From positions 124,001 to 188,000 of the forward strand of contig JBBIME010000005.1 of NCBI GenBank assembly GCA_037444575.1: 64,000 nt of DNA, in the 5' to 3' direction. This document shows positions 54,258-62,842 of this stretch, piece by piece. Numbering within the stretch: position 1 is the first letter of the stretch; the number at the start of each line of letters is the position of its first letter. A program made the translations under genes and the position numbers. The stretch comes from Bacteriovorax sp037444575. GTDB taxonomy: Bacteria > Bdellovibrionota > Bacteriovoracia > Bacteriovoracales > Bacteriovoracaceae. Under the pieces are notes generated by a model that saw nothing but the letters and a program-made list of their open reading frames with translations, did not search any database and had not been told where the DNA came from.

Positions 54258-55169
54258 ATGGCCATGATTCGTAACTTGAATAAAATGAGTAGAAATATGG
54301 CGGGAAAAAATCCATCAGCGGAAGATAATTTCTGGAAGAGTTTCGTGGCTGGAACTCAAGAAAGATTTGGCGATATTTTCATATCGTATCTCATTACTTT
54401 CGAAATTCTGTATAATTGGAAATTTCTTTATACTTTGATTATAAAAGACCCAGAAAAATCTGAAAAAATAATTGCGATTGCTATAAAGTATTCCGGAGCT
54501 AGCCCTAATCAAGAATTTAGAAGTTCGCTTTCTAATCTTGTATTATCAATAGCGAGTGCACTTGCTATGTGTATCGCTTACCCTTTTATTAGTCACGGAA
54601 TAAGGTATCTTCGGAAGAAAATTTCGTATTGGAGTAACCGTATTTTATTGGAAGACTATCCAACAAGAGAAGAATATCTCGACCTGATCAGCAGGAGTAA
54701 TAAAATATCAGGCGAACTGGAAGATGTTAAAAAAAATCGCCAATCTGAAATCGATAGGATTGTAGAAGTTTTTCTAAATAATGAACTAACGCCAAATAAA
54801 GACAAAATACCTTATAGAGTAATGAGAGCATCTAATAATGTCGTATTTGAAAATGATCAAATTGTTAAAAAGACACTAAATGGAAACATGATTGAAAAGC
54901 TAGACCCGAAATCCACAAGTAAGGAAAACCTTTTTATAATAATAGAGAAAATTGACTACAATTTATATCTCGTTGCTCCAATCGTACCAAATGTCCCAAT
55001 AACAAAAAAAATGAAGGACAGTGGAAAACCAATTCTCGTTATTGATAGCTCTGGCAATCCATCATATGTAGATGATAAACAACATCTAGCAATGAGAAAA
55101 AATTCAGATTTCTTTTTAATGGCACAAATTAACAATCAAGAAATTTTCACAAATACTAGTTGGCCTTAA
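54258..55169 (+). CDS. Hypothetical membrane protein
   Basis: 303 residues. Two hydrophobic stretches (about residues 38-62 and 93-115) are followed by a charged, helical cytoplasmic region and a C-terminal beta-rich part. No family is recognised. It diverges from the hip genes across a 260-bp region with the operator array, so it may share regulation. ATG 54258 or 54264 is possible. It is island cargo; an immunity or defence role is only a guess. Confidence 0.5.
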   Translation: MAMIRNLNKMSRNMAGKNPSAEDNFWKSFVAGTQERFGDIFISYLITFEILYNWKFLYTLIIKDPEKSEKIIAIAIKYSGASPNQEFRSSLSNLVLSIASALAMCIAYPFISHGIRYLRKKISYWSNRILLEDYPTREEYLDLISRSNKISGELEDVKKNRQSEIDRIVEVFLNNELTPNKDKIPYRVMRASNNVVFENDQIVKKTLNGNMIEKLDPKSTSKENLFIIIEKIDYNLYLVAPIVPNVPITKKMKDSGKPILVIDSSGNPSYVDDKQHLAMRKNSDFFLMAQINNQEIFTNTSWP

Positions 55170-55202
55170 TAAATATTTACAACCGTGACGTAGGGGGGCT
55201 GT

Positions 55203-55379
55203 GTGGGCAGTAGACCAGAGACAATTGAGAAAATGAAAAAAGCACAAAGCCTTTTAAAAAAAGGTAAGACATTCGAAGAGGTTGCAAAAATCTTAAATTT
55301 AAGTGTCTCAAGAATTCGGGAATATCAGAGGGGCGTAAATTGGTATTCAAAAGAACGCAAAAATAAACCTATCAAATAG
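55203..55379 (+). CDS. Small HTH protein, 58 residues
   Basis: GTG at 55203, preceded by AGGGGGG, reads to TAG at 55379. The basic protein contains a resolvase-like HTH (KKGKTFEEVAKILNLSVSRIREY). It is the last gene before attR and may be a regulator or a recombination-directionality relative. The stretch 55380-55677 holds attR and the promoter region of the next gene, with no further gene seen. Confidence 0.5.
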   Translation: MGSRPETIEKMKKAQSLLKKGKTFEEVAKILNLSVSRIREYQRGVNWYSKERKNKPIK

Positions 55380-55502
55380 GGATTTGAATTAGGAATAACC
55401 TGTTACTGTTAATAAGAAGGTGAAAATGGACAAAAATTTCCCTCAAATCTATAATTGTCTACACGTTGTAGATAATAGCTTGAAATAATTAGACATAGTG
55501 CT

Positions 55503-55525
55503 ACTCCTGCCGTTTGCGCCATTTT
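55503..55525 (+). repeat. attR: displaced copy of tRNA-Arg 3' end
   Basis: An exact 23-bp copy of 41790-41812, including the CCA, without the rest of a tRNA gene. It marks the right end of the island. A shared 10-mer TTGTCTACAC lies near both ends (41953-41962 and 55455-55464) and may be an integrase arm site. Confidence 0.93.
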
Positions 55526-55677
55526 AAAAATCCGAAAATTTTCACTTTCATCACATTTGATTTCACAATCAATTCAAATACTTTTTTGTATGAGTTAGTT
55601 CCTACTGGTCTTCATATTGCAAATATATCTATAGAGTAAAGTTCTTTGCTATTAGAGCTTCAAAAAAAGGAGGGCTT

Positions 55678-56775
55678 ATGGCAACTGCAGACAGCATGCT
55701 AAATCTTTCTCAAGAATTTTTATCCCCGGATATAGTACAAAAAGTCAGTGACGTCATAGGACAATCAACCGAAAAAACAAAAGAAGGTTTAAAGTCAATT
55801 ATTCCTGCATTCATGTCAGGAGTCGTAGATAAAGGTTCTACTCCAGAGGGCGCCGCGACCATCGTGGATCTTGTAAAGACACACAATTTTGAATCAGTCG
55901 CTCTTCCTGATGAAACTAAACTGAGCGAAGGAAATGATGTTGTTAATAGCATCTTTGGAAGCAATTTAAATAATGTTGTTTCTAAGCTTGGGACATCAAC
56001 AGGACTAAGCACGGCGAGTGTAACAAAAATGCTTAATTTGATTGCACCTGTGTTCATGGGAGTTCTGGGATCAAAGGTAAAAAAAGAAGAATTGAATTCA
56101 TCTGGATTGATGAATTTTTTACAACAGCAAAAAAATTCTATCGCAGGGCTTGGAGCAAAAGTTTCAGATTATTACAGCATGGCCGCAAAACCAGCAGCAG
56201 AGCTTCCAAAACATCTCACCCAAGAAATACCTTGGAGAAAAATATTGCTGGCAGCACTCGTTCTATTGGCAATTTGGTTTTGGTGGCAAAGTACTCATCA
56301 AAAAACTTATCCGCCAATAATAATAACATCTACTCCAACAGAAAGAGCAGTTATCAAACTAGTTCCTGTAACTCCGTCACTAAAAGAGTTGAGTGCATTT
56401 ATGGTTGAAGGAACAACAGCTGATCTTCCAAAGCATTTTCGCTTTGAAAAATTAACATTTGCAAGAGCATCAACAGCACTTGTTCCTGGAGCTGGCGCAG
56501 AATTAGATAAAATTGCGAGCGTGATGAAAGAGTATCCAAATTCACGAGCGCGCCTAGAAGGTTTTACTGATAACGTCGGTCCAGCTGAAGTGAATAGAGT
56601 TCTTTCCGAAAGAAGAGCTCTGGCGGTGAAAGAGCAGCTTATTGCTAGAGGAATAGATGCGAGCAGACTTCAAACAGTTGGTATGGGAGCAGAAAATCCT
56701 ATTGGCAACAATGCTACTGCAAAAGGGCGAGCAAAAAATCGAAGAATCGAATTTGTAGTGACGAACATAAAGTAA
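55678..56775 (+). CDS. DUF937-OmpA fusion, membrane-anchored
   Basis: 365 residues. Residues 1-150 resemble DUF937 (helical, with IIPAFMSGVVDKGSTPEGA and APVFMGVLGSKVKKE). One membrane helix is at about 188-203 (ILLAALVLLAIWFWW). The C-terminal OmpA/MotB domain (about 250-365) has LEGFTDNVG...LSERRALAVKEQLIARGI...NRRIEFVV, the peptidoglycan-binding motif. It probably anchors the inner membrane to the cell wall. AGGAGGG precedes ATG 55678. It is the first chromosomal gene right of the island. Confidence 0.8.
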   Translation: MATADSMLNLSQEFLSPDIVQKVSDVIGQSTEKTKEGLKSIIPAFMSGVVDKGSTPEGAATIVDLVKTHNFESVALPDETKLSEGNDVVNSIFGSNLNNVVSKLGTSTGLSTASVTKMLNLIAPVFMGVLGSKVKKEELNSSGLMNFLQQQKNSIAGLGAKVSDYYSMAAKPAAELPKHLTQEIPWRKILLAALVLLAIWFWWQSTHQKTYPPIIITSTPTERAVIKLVPVTPSLKELSAFMVEGTTADLPKHFRFEKLTFARASTALVPGAGAELDKIASVMKEYPNSRARLEGFTDNVGPAEVNRVLSERRALAVKEQLIARGIDASRLQTVGMGAENPIGNNATAKGRAKNRRIEFVVTNIK

Positions 56776-56810
56776 AAAAAAGGGCCATCTGAGATAGCCC
56801 TTTATTGTTT
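56772..56810. terminator. Bidirectional terminator
   Basis: Stem AAAGGGC / GCCCTTT (56779-56785 and 56797-56803), with T-rich sequence on the plus side and an A8 run on the other. It separates the converging DUF937-OmpA and RRM genes. Confidence 0.85.
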
Positions 56811-56828
56811 TAAAATTTAAAACGACAA

Positions 56829-57149
56829 TTAGTAACGGTTTCTGTTTCCGCCACCGAATCCACCACGTGATCCGCGATCTCCACCACGGTTATCATTTGG
56901 AACCATTGGTTTAGCTTCTGATACAGTCATTGTACGACCATCGAATTCTTGACCATGGAATTTGCTGATTGCTTCTTCAGCTTCTTCGTCTGTAGACATT
57001 TCGATAAATCCGAAACCTTTGCTTCTTCCAGTATCACGGTCAGTGATAACTTTTGAAGAATCTACAGTTCCAACTTCTTCGAATTTTGATCTAAGAACTT
57101 GATCGTTTGCTGAGTACGGAAGATTTCCGACATAAAGTTTTCTACCCAT
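56829..57149 (-). CDS. RRM-family RNA-binding protein with Gly/Arg-rich tail
   Basis: 106 residues with one RRM fold: RNP2 KLYVGNLPYS near the N-terminus and RNP1 GRSKGFGFIEM near residues 43-53. A Gly/Arg/Asn tail (RGGDRGSRGGFGGGNRNRY) resembles cyanobacterial and delta-proteobacterial cold-inducible Rbp proteins. AGGAGG lies 7 bp before the ATG, so expression is likely strong. It binds RNA or acts as a chaperone in the cytoplasm. Confidence 0.93.
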   Translation of the reverse strand: MGRKLYVGNLPYSANDQVLRSKFEEVGTVDSSKVITDRDTGRSKGFGFIEMSTDEEAEEAISKFHGQEFDGRTMTVSEAKPMVPNDNRGGDRGSRGGFGGGNRNRY

Positions 57150-57339
57150 ATATAACCTCCTAAGGCTGGGGCCGCTTAGAGAAGGGTGTTTTGACCGCTG
57201 ATCTAAAGACGACTAATTTTCGTTTGCAGCCTAACACTAATTCTTGAAATTCCCAACACAATTCATTCTTTTTGTTTTATAGATAATTGTTATAGGGTTC
57301 AATTGAAAAAGAGAATGAATACATGTAGTTTGCTCTTCT

Positions 57340-58077
57340 ATGGACCGTTCAGTTTTAAGTTTAATGGGCTTTTTTACAGGAATTGTTGACTCCGTTGTTG
57401 GCGGAGGAGGACTTATTTCTCTGCCTACCTTGTCTGTGGCCATCGCTCCAGGTGCTCCTGCAATTGCGACTAATAAAATTGTTGGCTCAACAGGGGCTTT
57501 TATTGCACTTATTGTTTATGCTCGCATGGGTCATTTGAAATGGAGAGAAGGTCTTTCTTTTTGTCTTGTTTGTGCCGTGGGATCTTTTTTGGGCAGCTCG
57601 ATGGCGCCCTTTGTATCAAAAGATTTTTTTCGCTATTTGATGATTATAGTTTGCCCGATGATTTTATACGTCGTTTGGAATAGAGATAAATTTTTTAAAG
57701 AGCGAGAGAATTTTGTAAAACCACACTACTCTATTTTTTTCTTGTCAGCATTTGGCAGTGGTTTTTATGATGGATTTTTTGGGCCCGGCGGAGGAACGCT
57801 CATGTTCCTCGGTTTATTTTTAGGGACAGGCTATCCCCTTCTCTCATCAATTGCGATTTCAAAAATGGCCAATACCATTTCAGCAACAACTGCTCTCGCT
57901 ACATACGCACACGGTGGATTTGTTCACTGGAAAGAAGGTTCTATTATGGCCTCTGGTATGATTGTCGGATCATTTATTGGAGCAAGTTACGCTTCGAAAA
58001 ATATCACAAAAATTATCAGACCGATGCTTACGTTTATCGTAATTCTTTTGATGATAAAATTGATTTGGCTTAAATAA
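57340..58077 (+). CDS. TSUP (TauE/SafE) family permease
   Basis: 245 residues with about eight membrane helices and two symmetric family motifs: GIVDSVVGGGGLISLPTL near the N-terminus and GFYDGFFGPGGGTLMFLGLF near residues 144-163. TSUP proteins export or import sulfite, sulfonates or related small anions. Substrate cannot be assigned. No good ribosome site is seen before ATG 57340. It converges with the pstS remnant. Confidence 0.85.
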   Translation: MDRSVLSLMGFFTGIVDSVVGGGGLISLPTLSVAIAPGAPAIATNKIVGSTGAFIALIVYARMGHLKWREGLSFCLVCAVGSFLGSSMAPFVSKDFFRYLMIIVCPMILYVVWNRDKFFKERENFVKPHYSIFFLSAFGSGFYDGFFGPGGGTLMFLGLFLGTGYPLLSSIAISKMANTISATTALATYAHGGFVHWKEGSIMASGMIVGSFIGASYASKNITKIIRPMLTFIVILLMIKLIWLK

Positions 58078-58114
58078 AAAAGCCCGAGCGATCATTTTAC
58101 TGATAACTCGGGCC
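58075..58114 (-). terminator. Terminator of pstS
   Basis: A 7-bp stem GCCCGAG / CTCGGGC (58082-58088 and 58107-58113) is followed on the minus strand by a T run (A run at 58076-58081 on the plus strand), 30 bp after the pstS stop. Confidence 0.8.
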
Positions 58115-58144
58115 ATCCTGCTTTCCTTCAAGGAGGGAAAGAAA

Positions 58145-59137
58145 TTATTTAATTGTTTTAACTAGTGCTTCGGCCATTTTCTTTGGAAGTGGAGCATAGT
58201 GAAGTTCAGACGCAAATTTTTGTCCGTCTTTTAATGCCCATCCTAAAAAAGCTCTTACTTCTTTTAAAGGAGCAGAAGCTTTATCTTCAGGAAGAAGAAT
58301 CCAAGTGAAAGATGAAATTGGATAAGCTCCTTTAGCGTCAGCATTGATAACAGAAATTCTTAAATCACCAGATACATCTTTTACAGAAGCAGCTGATTTA
58401 GAAATTGAATCAACAGAAGGAGAAACAAATTCACCCTTTTTGTTTTTTACAGATGCCATAGCTAGCTTGCTGTTAATAGCGTATGCAAGTTCTACATATC
58501 CGATTGCTCCTTCAGTTTGAGCAACCATTGCTGTTACACCTTCGTTTCCTTTAGCGCCAATACCAACTGGCCAGTTGATATTTTTTTCCAGCACCTACTT
58601 TGTTTTCCACTCACTCGATACATCAGCAAGGAAAGTTGAAAAAACAGCAGTTGTTCCAGAACCATCAGATCTTCTTACAACTAAAATATCAGTTGCTGGA
58701 AGTTTTGCTTTTGGATTTAGTTTTGCAATAGCAGCATCATTCCATTTTGTGATTTTTCCTTGGAAAATATTTGCTAGAGTTTCACCATCAAGATTTAATC
58801 CTGTTGCAATTCCTTTTACATTGTAAGCAACAGTAACTGCTCCAAGAACAGTTGGGATGTGACGAATTGGCATTTTTGCTGATTTTAATTCTTCATCAGT
58901 CATTGGGGCATCAGTTGCTCCGAAATCTACGGTTTGTGCGAGAACTTGCTTAATTCCTCCACCACTTCCGATAGATTGATAGTTAAATTCGACATCTTTG
59001 TGAGTCTTTTGGTACTCCGAGAACCACTTTGAATAAATTGGATAAGGAAATGTAGCGCCTGCACCATTAATCTTTTGAGCAGCAGAAACAGTAAGAGACA
59101 AAGACAAAAGAAAAAACATCAAAAACTTTTTGAACAT
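58145..59137 (-). pseudogene. pstS: Phosphate-binding protein PstS interrupted by in-frame TAG and two compensating indels
   Basis: A periplasmic PstS of about 330 codons. The N-terminal half (59137-58595, 180 residues) has a signal peptide and the phosphate-site segments GAGATFPYPIYSKW, GSGGGIKQ and RRSDGSGTT. It ends at TAG 58597-58595 after SSEWKTK. The C-terminal half (58594-58145, frame unchanged) resumes at NINWPVGIGAKGNEGV. The expected VGAG between them is present, but in the -1 frame: one G seems missing before TAG and one A is added in the A7 run at 58581-58587. A GTG directly after the stop could restart translation. Sequencing error is possible. Confidence 0.85.
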
Positions 59138-59223
59138 ATTAACCTCGCAAAAGAAGTGAATCTTATTGAAGATGATCTTATGAAAATTGATTGATTTTGT
59201 ACTGTTAGATTTTGGTTAAGACA

Positions 59224-59250
59224 CAATAAAAAAAGGGCCCGAAGGCCCTT
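59224..59250 (-). terminator. Terminator of the porin gene
   Basis: Stem AAGGGCC / GGCCCTT with a TTCG tetraloop on the minus strand (59250-59233), followed by a T run. It lies 29 bp after the porin stop. Confidence 0.88.
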
Positions 59251-59278
59251 CTAAATTTAACTTTTAAATGTTTAAAAA

Positions 59279-60385
59279 TTAGAATTTTGCGTTTAGGTCT
59301 AATTGTAATCTTTGGAATTTCTTTGCATCTGTAGCGATAAATTGTTTTCCGTTGAAATACTGAGCATTTAAAGCTAGAGCGCTGTTTAATTGGTAACCAG
59401 CAATTACTCTATGTCCTTTTGCATCAGTTCCACCTTTGTAGAAAGAATCGCTATCTGCGAAAGAGTCAACAACAGCATCTTTTTCAACTTTTTTGTATGC
59501 GTAACCAACTGTCCAAGATCCAGCATCTTTTAAGTTACCAGCTTTAACTCCTGCAGTATAAGCAGTGTTTAGACCATTAGTATTTCCAGCAGTGTTTTTT
59601 GCATAATCAACATAAACAGCAAGAGGAAGAGAAACTGGAAGATCAACTTGTAGGCCAGCGTTTAATACTTTGTATTCTAGGCCAGCAGTGTTTGTAATAA
59701 GATTGTTTGTAGTATTATTTGCTGAGCCATTTCCTGGGTGAACTTGTCTTAGGTTAACAAAATTGTAGAAAGCTGCTTCTACAGTAAGTTTTGTTTCACC
59801 AATGTTGGCTTTAGTAGCAAGTTGGTAAGCTTGAAGACTTGCTTCTTTTACTGTCGCTACTTTAGTTTGAGCGATATTAAAGCTTCCGAAGTTAGCCATT
59901 AAATCTGCACCAGCAAGTTTAGTTGAGTAATTAGCATGAAGACCATCTAAGTTTTCATCAGCGTCCCAAATCATTTCTGATCCACCAACAACAAGGAAAG
60001 GAACTGCCATGCGGCCAGCATTTAAAGTTGTTGAAGAAAATCCAGTGTATGAAAGGTTTGCGCGATCTAAAGCAATAAAGTAGTTACCGTTGCTTGGATT
60101 TGTTGGTGTAGAAGTTGTTTCTGCAAAAGTTTGGTTAGTAGATGTACCACCAGTACCTGTTGCAATGCGAGTTTCAACCTTTGTGTCTTCTGTAATTTGA
60201 GCAGCTAGGCCCAAGCGAAGTCTTAATCTTTGAGTGTTGTACTTTTCTTTATCTGCTGTAGATACACCCTTTTGATCGTTAGTTTCATTTCTAAATCTAA
60301 AATCCCCTGACCATTTTAGGCCTTCTGCTGACATTGCAACACTTGAAGATGCTGCTAGAACTGAAACAATAAGTAGTTTCTTCAT
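59279..60385 (-). CDS. Outer-membrane porin-like beta-barrel protein
   Basis: 368 residues. The signal peptide ends VAMSAEG, and the mature protein begins LKWSGDFRFRNETN. The rest alternates polar and hydrophobic residues as in a 16-strand-type barrel (RLRLRLGLAAQI, KVETRIATG, VYVDYAKN, WTVGYAYKKV) and ends in RLQLDLNAKF with the terminal Phe required for barrel assembly. AAGGAAGG precedes the ATG. It lies upstream of pstS on the same strand with its own terminator, so a role in phosphate uptake is possible but not shown. Confidence 0.8.
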   Translation of the reverse strand: MKKLLIVSVLAASSSVAMSAEGLKWSGDFRFRNETNDQKGVSTADKEKYNTQRLRLRLGLAAQITEDTKVETRIATGTGGTSTNQTFAETTSTPTNPSNGNYFIALDRANLSYTGFSSTTLNAGRMAVPFLVVGGSEMIWDADENLDGLHANYSTKLAGADLMANFGSFNIAQTKVATVKEASLQAYQLATKANIGETKLTVEAAFYNFVNLRQVHPGNGSANNTTNNLITNTAGLEYKVLNAGLQVDLPVSLPLAVYVDYAKNTAGNTNGLNTAYTAGVKAGNLKDAGSWTVGYAYKKVEKDAVVDSFADSDSFYKGGTDAKGHRVIAGYQLNSALALNAQYFNGKQFIATDAKKFQRLQLDLNAKF

Positions 60386-60438
60386 AATCCTTCCTTTTAA
60401 GTAATCAATTAATCTAGTCCGAAAATGATTTATGAATC

Positions 60439-60468
60439 TTAATAAAAAATCAAGTTTATAATTGTCAG
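60439..60468 (-). promoter_or_regulatory. Candidate porin promoter
   Basis: On the minus strand CTGACA (60468-60463) and TATTAA (60444-60439) are 18 bp apart and would give a leader of about 45 nt before the porin ATG. Confidence 0.35.
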
Positions 60469-60535
60469 GATTGTATTTTTATCTCTTTAGCACCTGATAT
60501 TGTTGATAAAATTTTAAAATGAATGATAATGAATT

Positions 60536-61258
60536 ATGGACAGTATCGAACACAGCTTTAAGTCAGAAACTAAAACGATCAAGTTTTTGATGAAGGCATT
60601 TTTTTTCTTCATACACTTGGCGATAATGACAGAGATCGTTGCTGGTCCGAAATTTAGATTGGTGCTGCGTCTGATTTTTTTTCTGTATTTATCCACACCA
60701 TATTACAAAACAATTAAACATCGCTATTACACTTACTGGTCCCTTTCATCACTACTTTTTCTCTATATGTTGTTTAAAATTCATGAGCAATTTTTTGAAC
60801 TCCATCACGCTCACATTGGAATCCTCTACCTCATTTCATGCTTTATTTTGATAATGAAAATGTATCTTCTATCCTCGCCTATTTACTACCCGAGAGTGAG
60901 TTGGTGGGAATACGATTTTCGCTATAGAGATGATTTAAAGATCACTGTAAAAATAAAAGACTCAGAATATGTCGCGCGATTGACTGATCTTCGAAGGTAT
61001 GCTGGATGTGTGGCCCTCTTTGAAGAATTAAAATTGGGAACAGAAATTATAATTAATGCAAAAGTTGATGATGTTTCAGTGAATCTTCGCGGACAAGTGA
61101 TGAGCAAGAGAAAAGATTTAATTGGAAGACCATTTATTTATGGCGTGCAATTTAAATTTGATAGTCGGAGTAATAAAAAACGTTATATTCAATTAGTCCG
61201 ATTGTGGAAAAAAGAAAAAAATAATAAACGCCGATTGAAGTTTGCCAATGTCACTTAA
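60536..61258 (+). CDS. Membrane protein with C-terminal PilZ-like domain
   Basis: 240 residues with four hydrophobic segments in the first 120 residues and a C-terminal domain (about 122-235) of PilZ type: YPRVSWWEYDFRYRDDLKITVKI, VARLTDLRRYAG, ELKLGTEIII, LRGQVMSKR and YGVQFKFDS. The c-di-GMP motif [DN]xSxxG is not exact (DLRRYAG), so ligand binding is uncertain. Its 3' end overlaps tadA by 11 bp. Confidence 0.65.
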   Translation: MDSIEHSFKSETKTIKFLMKAFFFFIHLAIMTEIVAGPKFRLVLRLIFFLYLSTPYYKTIKHRYYTYWSLSSLLFLYMLFKIHEQFFELHHAHIGILYLISCFILIMKMYLLSSPIYYPRVSWWEYDFRYRDDLKITVKIKDSEYVARLTDLRRYAGCVALFEELKLGTEIIINAKVDDVSVNLRGQVMSKRKDLIGRPFIYGVQFKFDSRSNKKRYIQLVRLWKKEKNNKRRLKFANVT

Positions 61259-61739
61259 ACAACCTAACTTACAAGATCAATTATGGCTTATGGATGAAGC
61301 TTTGCTGGAAGCAGAAAAAGCATATCGCGAGGATGAAGTCCCTATAGGGGCAGTGATTGTCAATTCAAATGGCGCCATCTTATCTCGCAATCACAACAGT
61401 AAAGAAAAAATTTATAATCCTTGCGGGCATGCTGAAATATTAGCGATTACCGAAGCAGCAAAAAAATTAAGTAACTGGCGCTTGTTAAACTGTTCAGTGT
61501 TTGTGACCCTTGAGCCTTGTCCGATGTGTTTAAGTGCCATGATTCAGGCGCGAATAGGAACGCTCTATTTTGGAGCCTACGACCCTAAAGGCGGGGCGCT
61601 AAGTTTGAATTATAATTTATATAAAGATCAAAAGCTCAATCACGCTTTTCCTGTTGTCGGTGGAATTCGGCACTTCGAATGCTCAAAGCTTCTTTCTCGT
61701 TTTTTTAGAGAGAAACGAAACAACTACAATAAGAACTAG
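61248..61739 (+). CDS. tadA: tRNA-specific adenosine deaminase
   Basis: 163 residues from ATG 61248; a TTG six bases upstream is possible. The zinc deaminase motif is complete: CGHAEILAI with the proton-shuttling glutamate, and LEPCPMCLSAMI with the two zinc cysteines. It also has the TadA pattern DPKGGALSLNYNLY. TadA converts A34 to inosine in tRNA-Arg(ACG), and that tRNA is encoded at 41732. A tRNA-Ser follows. Confidence 0.95.
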   Translation: MSLKQPNLQDQLWLMDEALLEAEKAYREDEVPIGAVIVNSNGAILSRNHNSKEKIYNPCGHAEILAITEAAKKLSNWRLLNCSVFVTLEPCPMCLSAMIQARIGTLYFGAYDPKGGALSLNYNLYKDQKLNHAFPVVGGIRHFECSKLLSRFFREKRNNYNKN

Positions 61740-61781
61740 CGAAAGATTTATTCCTGTGATAATTTTTTTTGCATAATTTGC

Positions 61782-61871
61782 GGAGAATTGGCTGAGTGGT
61801 CGATGGCGCTCCCTTGGAAAGGGAGTATACGTGAAAGCGTATCGTGGGTTCGAATCCCATGTTCTCCGCCA
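61782..61871 (+). tRNA. tRNA-Ser (GGA)
   Basis: 90 nt with CCA. The acceptor stem GGAGAAT pairs with GTTCTCC, the anticodon loop TTGGAAA gives GGA, and a long variable arm (ATACGTGAAAGCGTAT) and T-loop GTTCGAATC are present. With 41478 and 41622 it completes three different serine isoacceptors in the window. Confidence 0.96.
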
Positions 61872-61944
61872 TTTTATCCAACTAAAGTGCTCAGGAATAA
61901 ATTACTTCCCTATTTACCCCAATATAATTTGTTACTATCTAAAG

Positions 61945-62808
61945 ATGACTAAGAAATGTTTAGCCACTTTAATTGTCGTTCTTATTTTTCCAAAGTTTCT
62001 AAGGGCAGAACCATGTCCAATTGATCTGAACAGCTTTTTTCCAACTGTAAAAGTTCCCGAAATAGGCGTCGAAGTAAATCCTCACACCCATTTTTGTTTT
62101 GATGAAAAAAGTGTTTCAGATCCAGAGACTCTTAAGAAATTTAAGATGCTAAAAGAAAAAAATGTTTTGTCCAAAAGCAACTGTGTTAAAGATGAAAAAT
62201 TTGATTCTCATACCAATCAACAAATCACAGATCTTATATTGGATACAATAAGATCTACTGCCAGTATCTATACTCTCGGAAATGAAATTAAAATCCCTCA
62301 CGGAAATGAGCTTTTGATTTTAACAAATTCCAATGACGAAGATTTCGTTAAGAAGGCCATGATTGATAAGAGTAATGAACTTGATCACAAAGACACAATT
62401 GAAATTGCAGCAGCTGCTGTTTCAAGTTCGTTAATTGGAATTGTTGCTGAAAGAAATATTTCTGCTTTCAGAAATAAAGATGGATCGCTTCAGCACGATA
62501 AAGTTCTCCATGCCAATGCAGGAGCGCTCATTAATATCGGCGGAGTCGCCGGTTCATATTATATTGTGGAAACGCTCGGTCTTGGGAATAAATTTAAACT
62601 TTCAAAAACTCAAAAGAAGTGGACGATTCTTTTAACAGGAACAGTGCTTGGCATGTTGGCCGGTTATGGAAAAGAACGTTTTTACGATTATTATCATCAA
62701 GACAAACACACTTACGATCCGCACTTAAAAGGCGATATGGGAGCAACTTGGTTAGGTGGAGGTTCGCTCAACGCACTTACTGGAGCTATTTCATTCCAAT
62801 TTGACTAG
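61945..62808 (+). CDS. Exported YfiM/DUF2279-like protein
   Basis: 287 residues from ATG 61945, which gives signal peptide MTKKCLATLIVVLIFPKFLRA; the longer frame from 61831 runs through the tRNA and is rejected. The C-terminal half has DKVLHANAGALINIGG, two small hydrophobic segments and LAGYGKERFYDYYHQDKHTYD...DMGATWLGGG. This matches the DKxxH / GKExxD / DxxAxxxG pattern of DUF2279 (YfiM) lipoproteins. The N-terminal 130 residues, with four cysteines, are unassigned. The function is unknown. Confidence 0.65.
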   Translation: MTKKCLATLIVVLIFPKFLRAEPCPIDLNSFFPTVKVPEIGVEVNPHTHFCFDEKSVSDPETLKKFKMLKEKNVLSKSNCVKDEKFDSHTNQQITDLILDTIRSTASIYTLGNEIKIPHGNELLILTNSNDEDFVKKAMIDKSNELDHKDTIEIAAAAVSSSLIGIVAERNISAFRNKDGSLQHDKVLHANAGALINIGGVAGSYYIVETLGLGNKFKLSKTQKKWTILLTGTVLGMLAGYGKERFYDYYHQDKHTYDPHLKGDMGATWLGGGSLNALTGAISFQFD

Positions 62809-62812
62809 ATAG

Positions 62813-62833
62813 GGGCCAGCGACGAGCTGGCCC
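62813..62833. terminator. Strong hairpin between convergent genes
   Basis: An 8-bp GC-rich stem GGGCCAGC / GCTGGCCC with a 5-nt loop lies between converging stop codons. No clear T run follows on either strand, so it may act as an RNA end stabiliser or weak terminator. Confidence 0.5.
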
Positions 62834-62842
62834 TGAAGAAAA

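Larger units (their letters stand above)
41809..55525. mobile_element. 13.7-kb integrated genomic island in tRNA-Arg
   Basis: The island is bounded by the 23-bp repeat. It contains integrase and excisionase, a primase/helicase-like replication gene, divergent regulators around an inverted repeat, an XRE regulator with secreted proteins, and a Hip-type toxin-antitoxin locus. There are no capsid, tail, terminase, conjugation or transposase genes. The content suggests a phage satellite or an integrative replicating element rather than a prophage. Flanking genes are core chromosomal. Confidence 0.9.

Noticed and set aside
41813..55502. Complete prophage
   Set aside because: No terminase, portal, capsid, tail, holin or endolysin was recognised in the island.
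61831..61944. N-terminal extension of the YfiM-like protein
   Set aside because: It begins inside tRNA-Ser(GGA); ATG 61945 gives a proper signal peptide.
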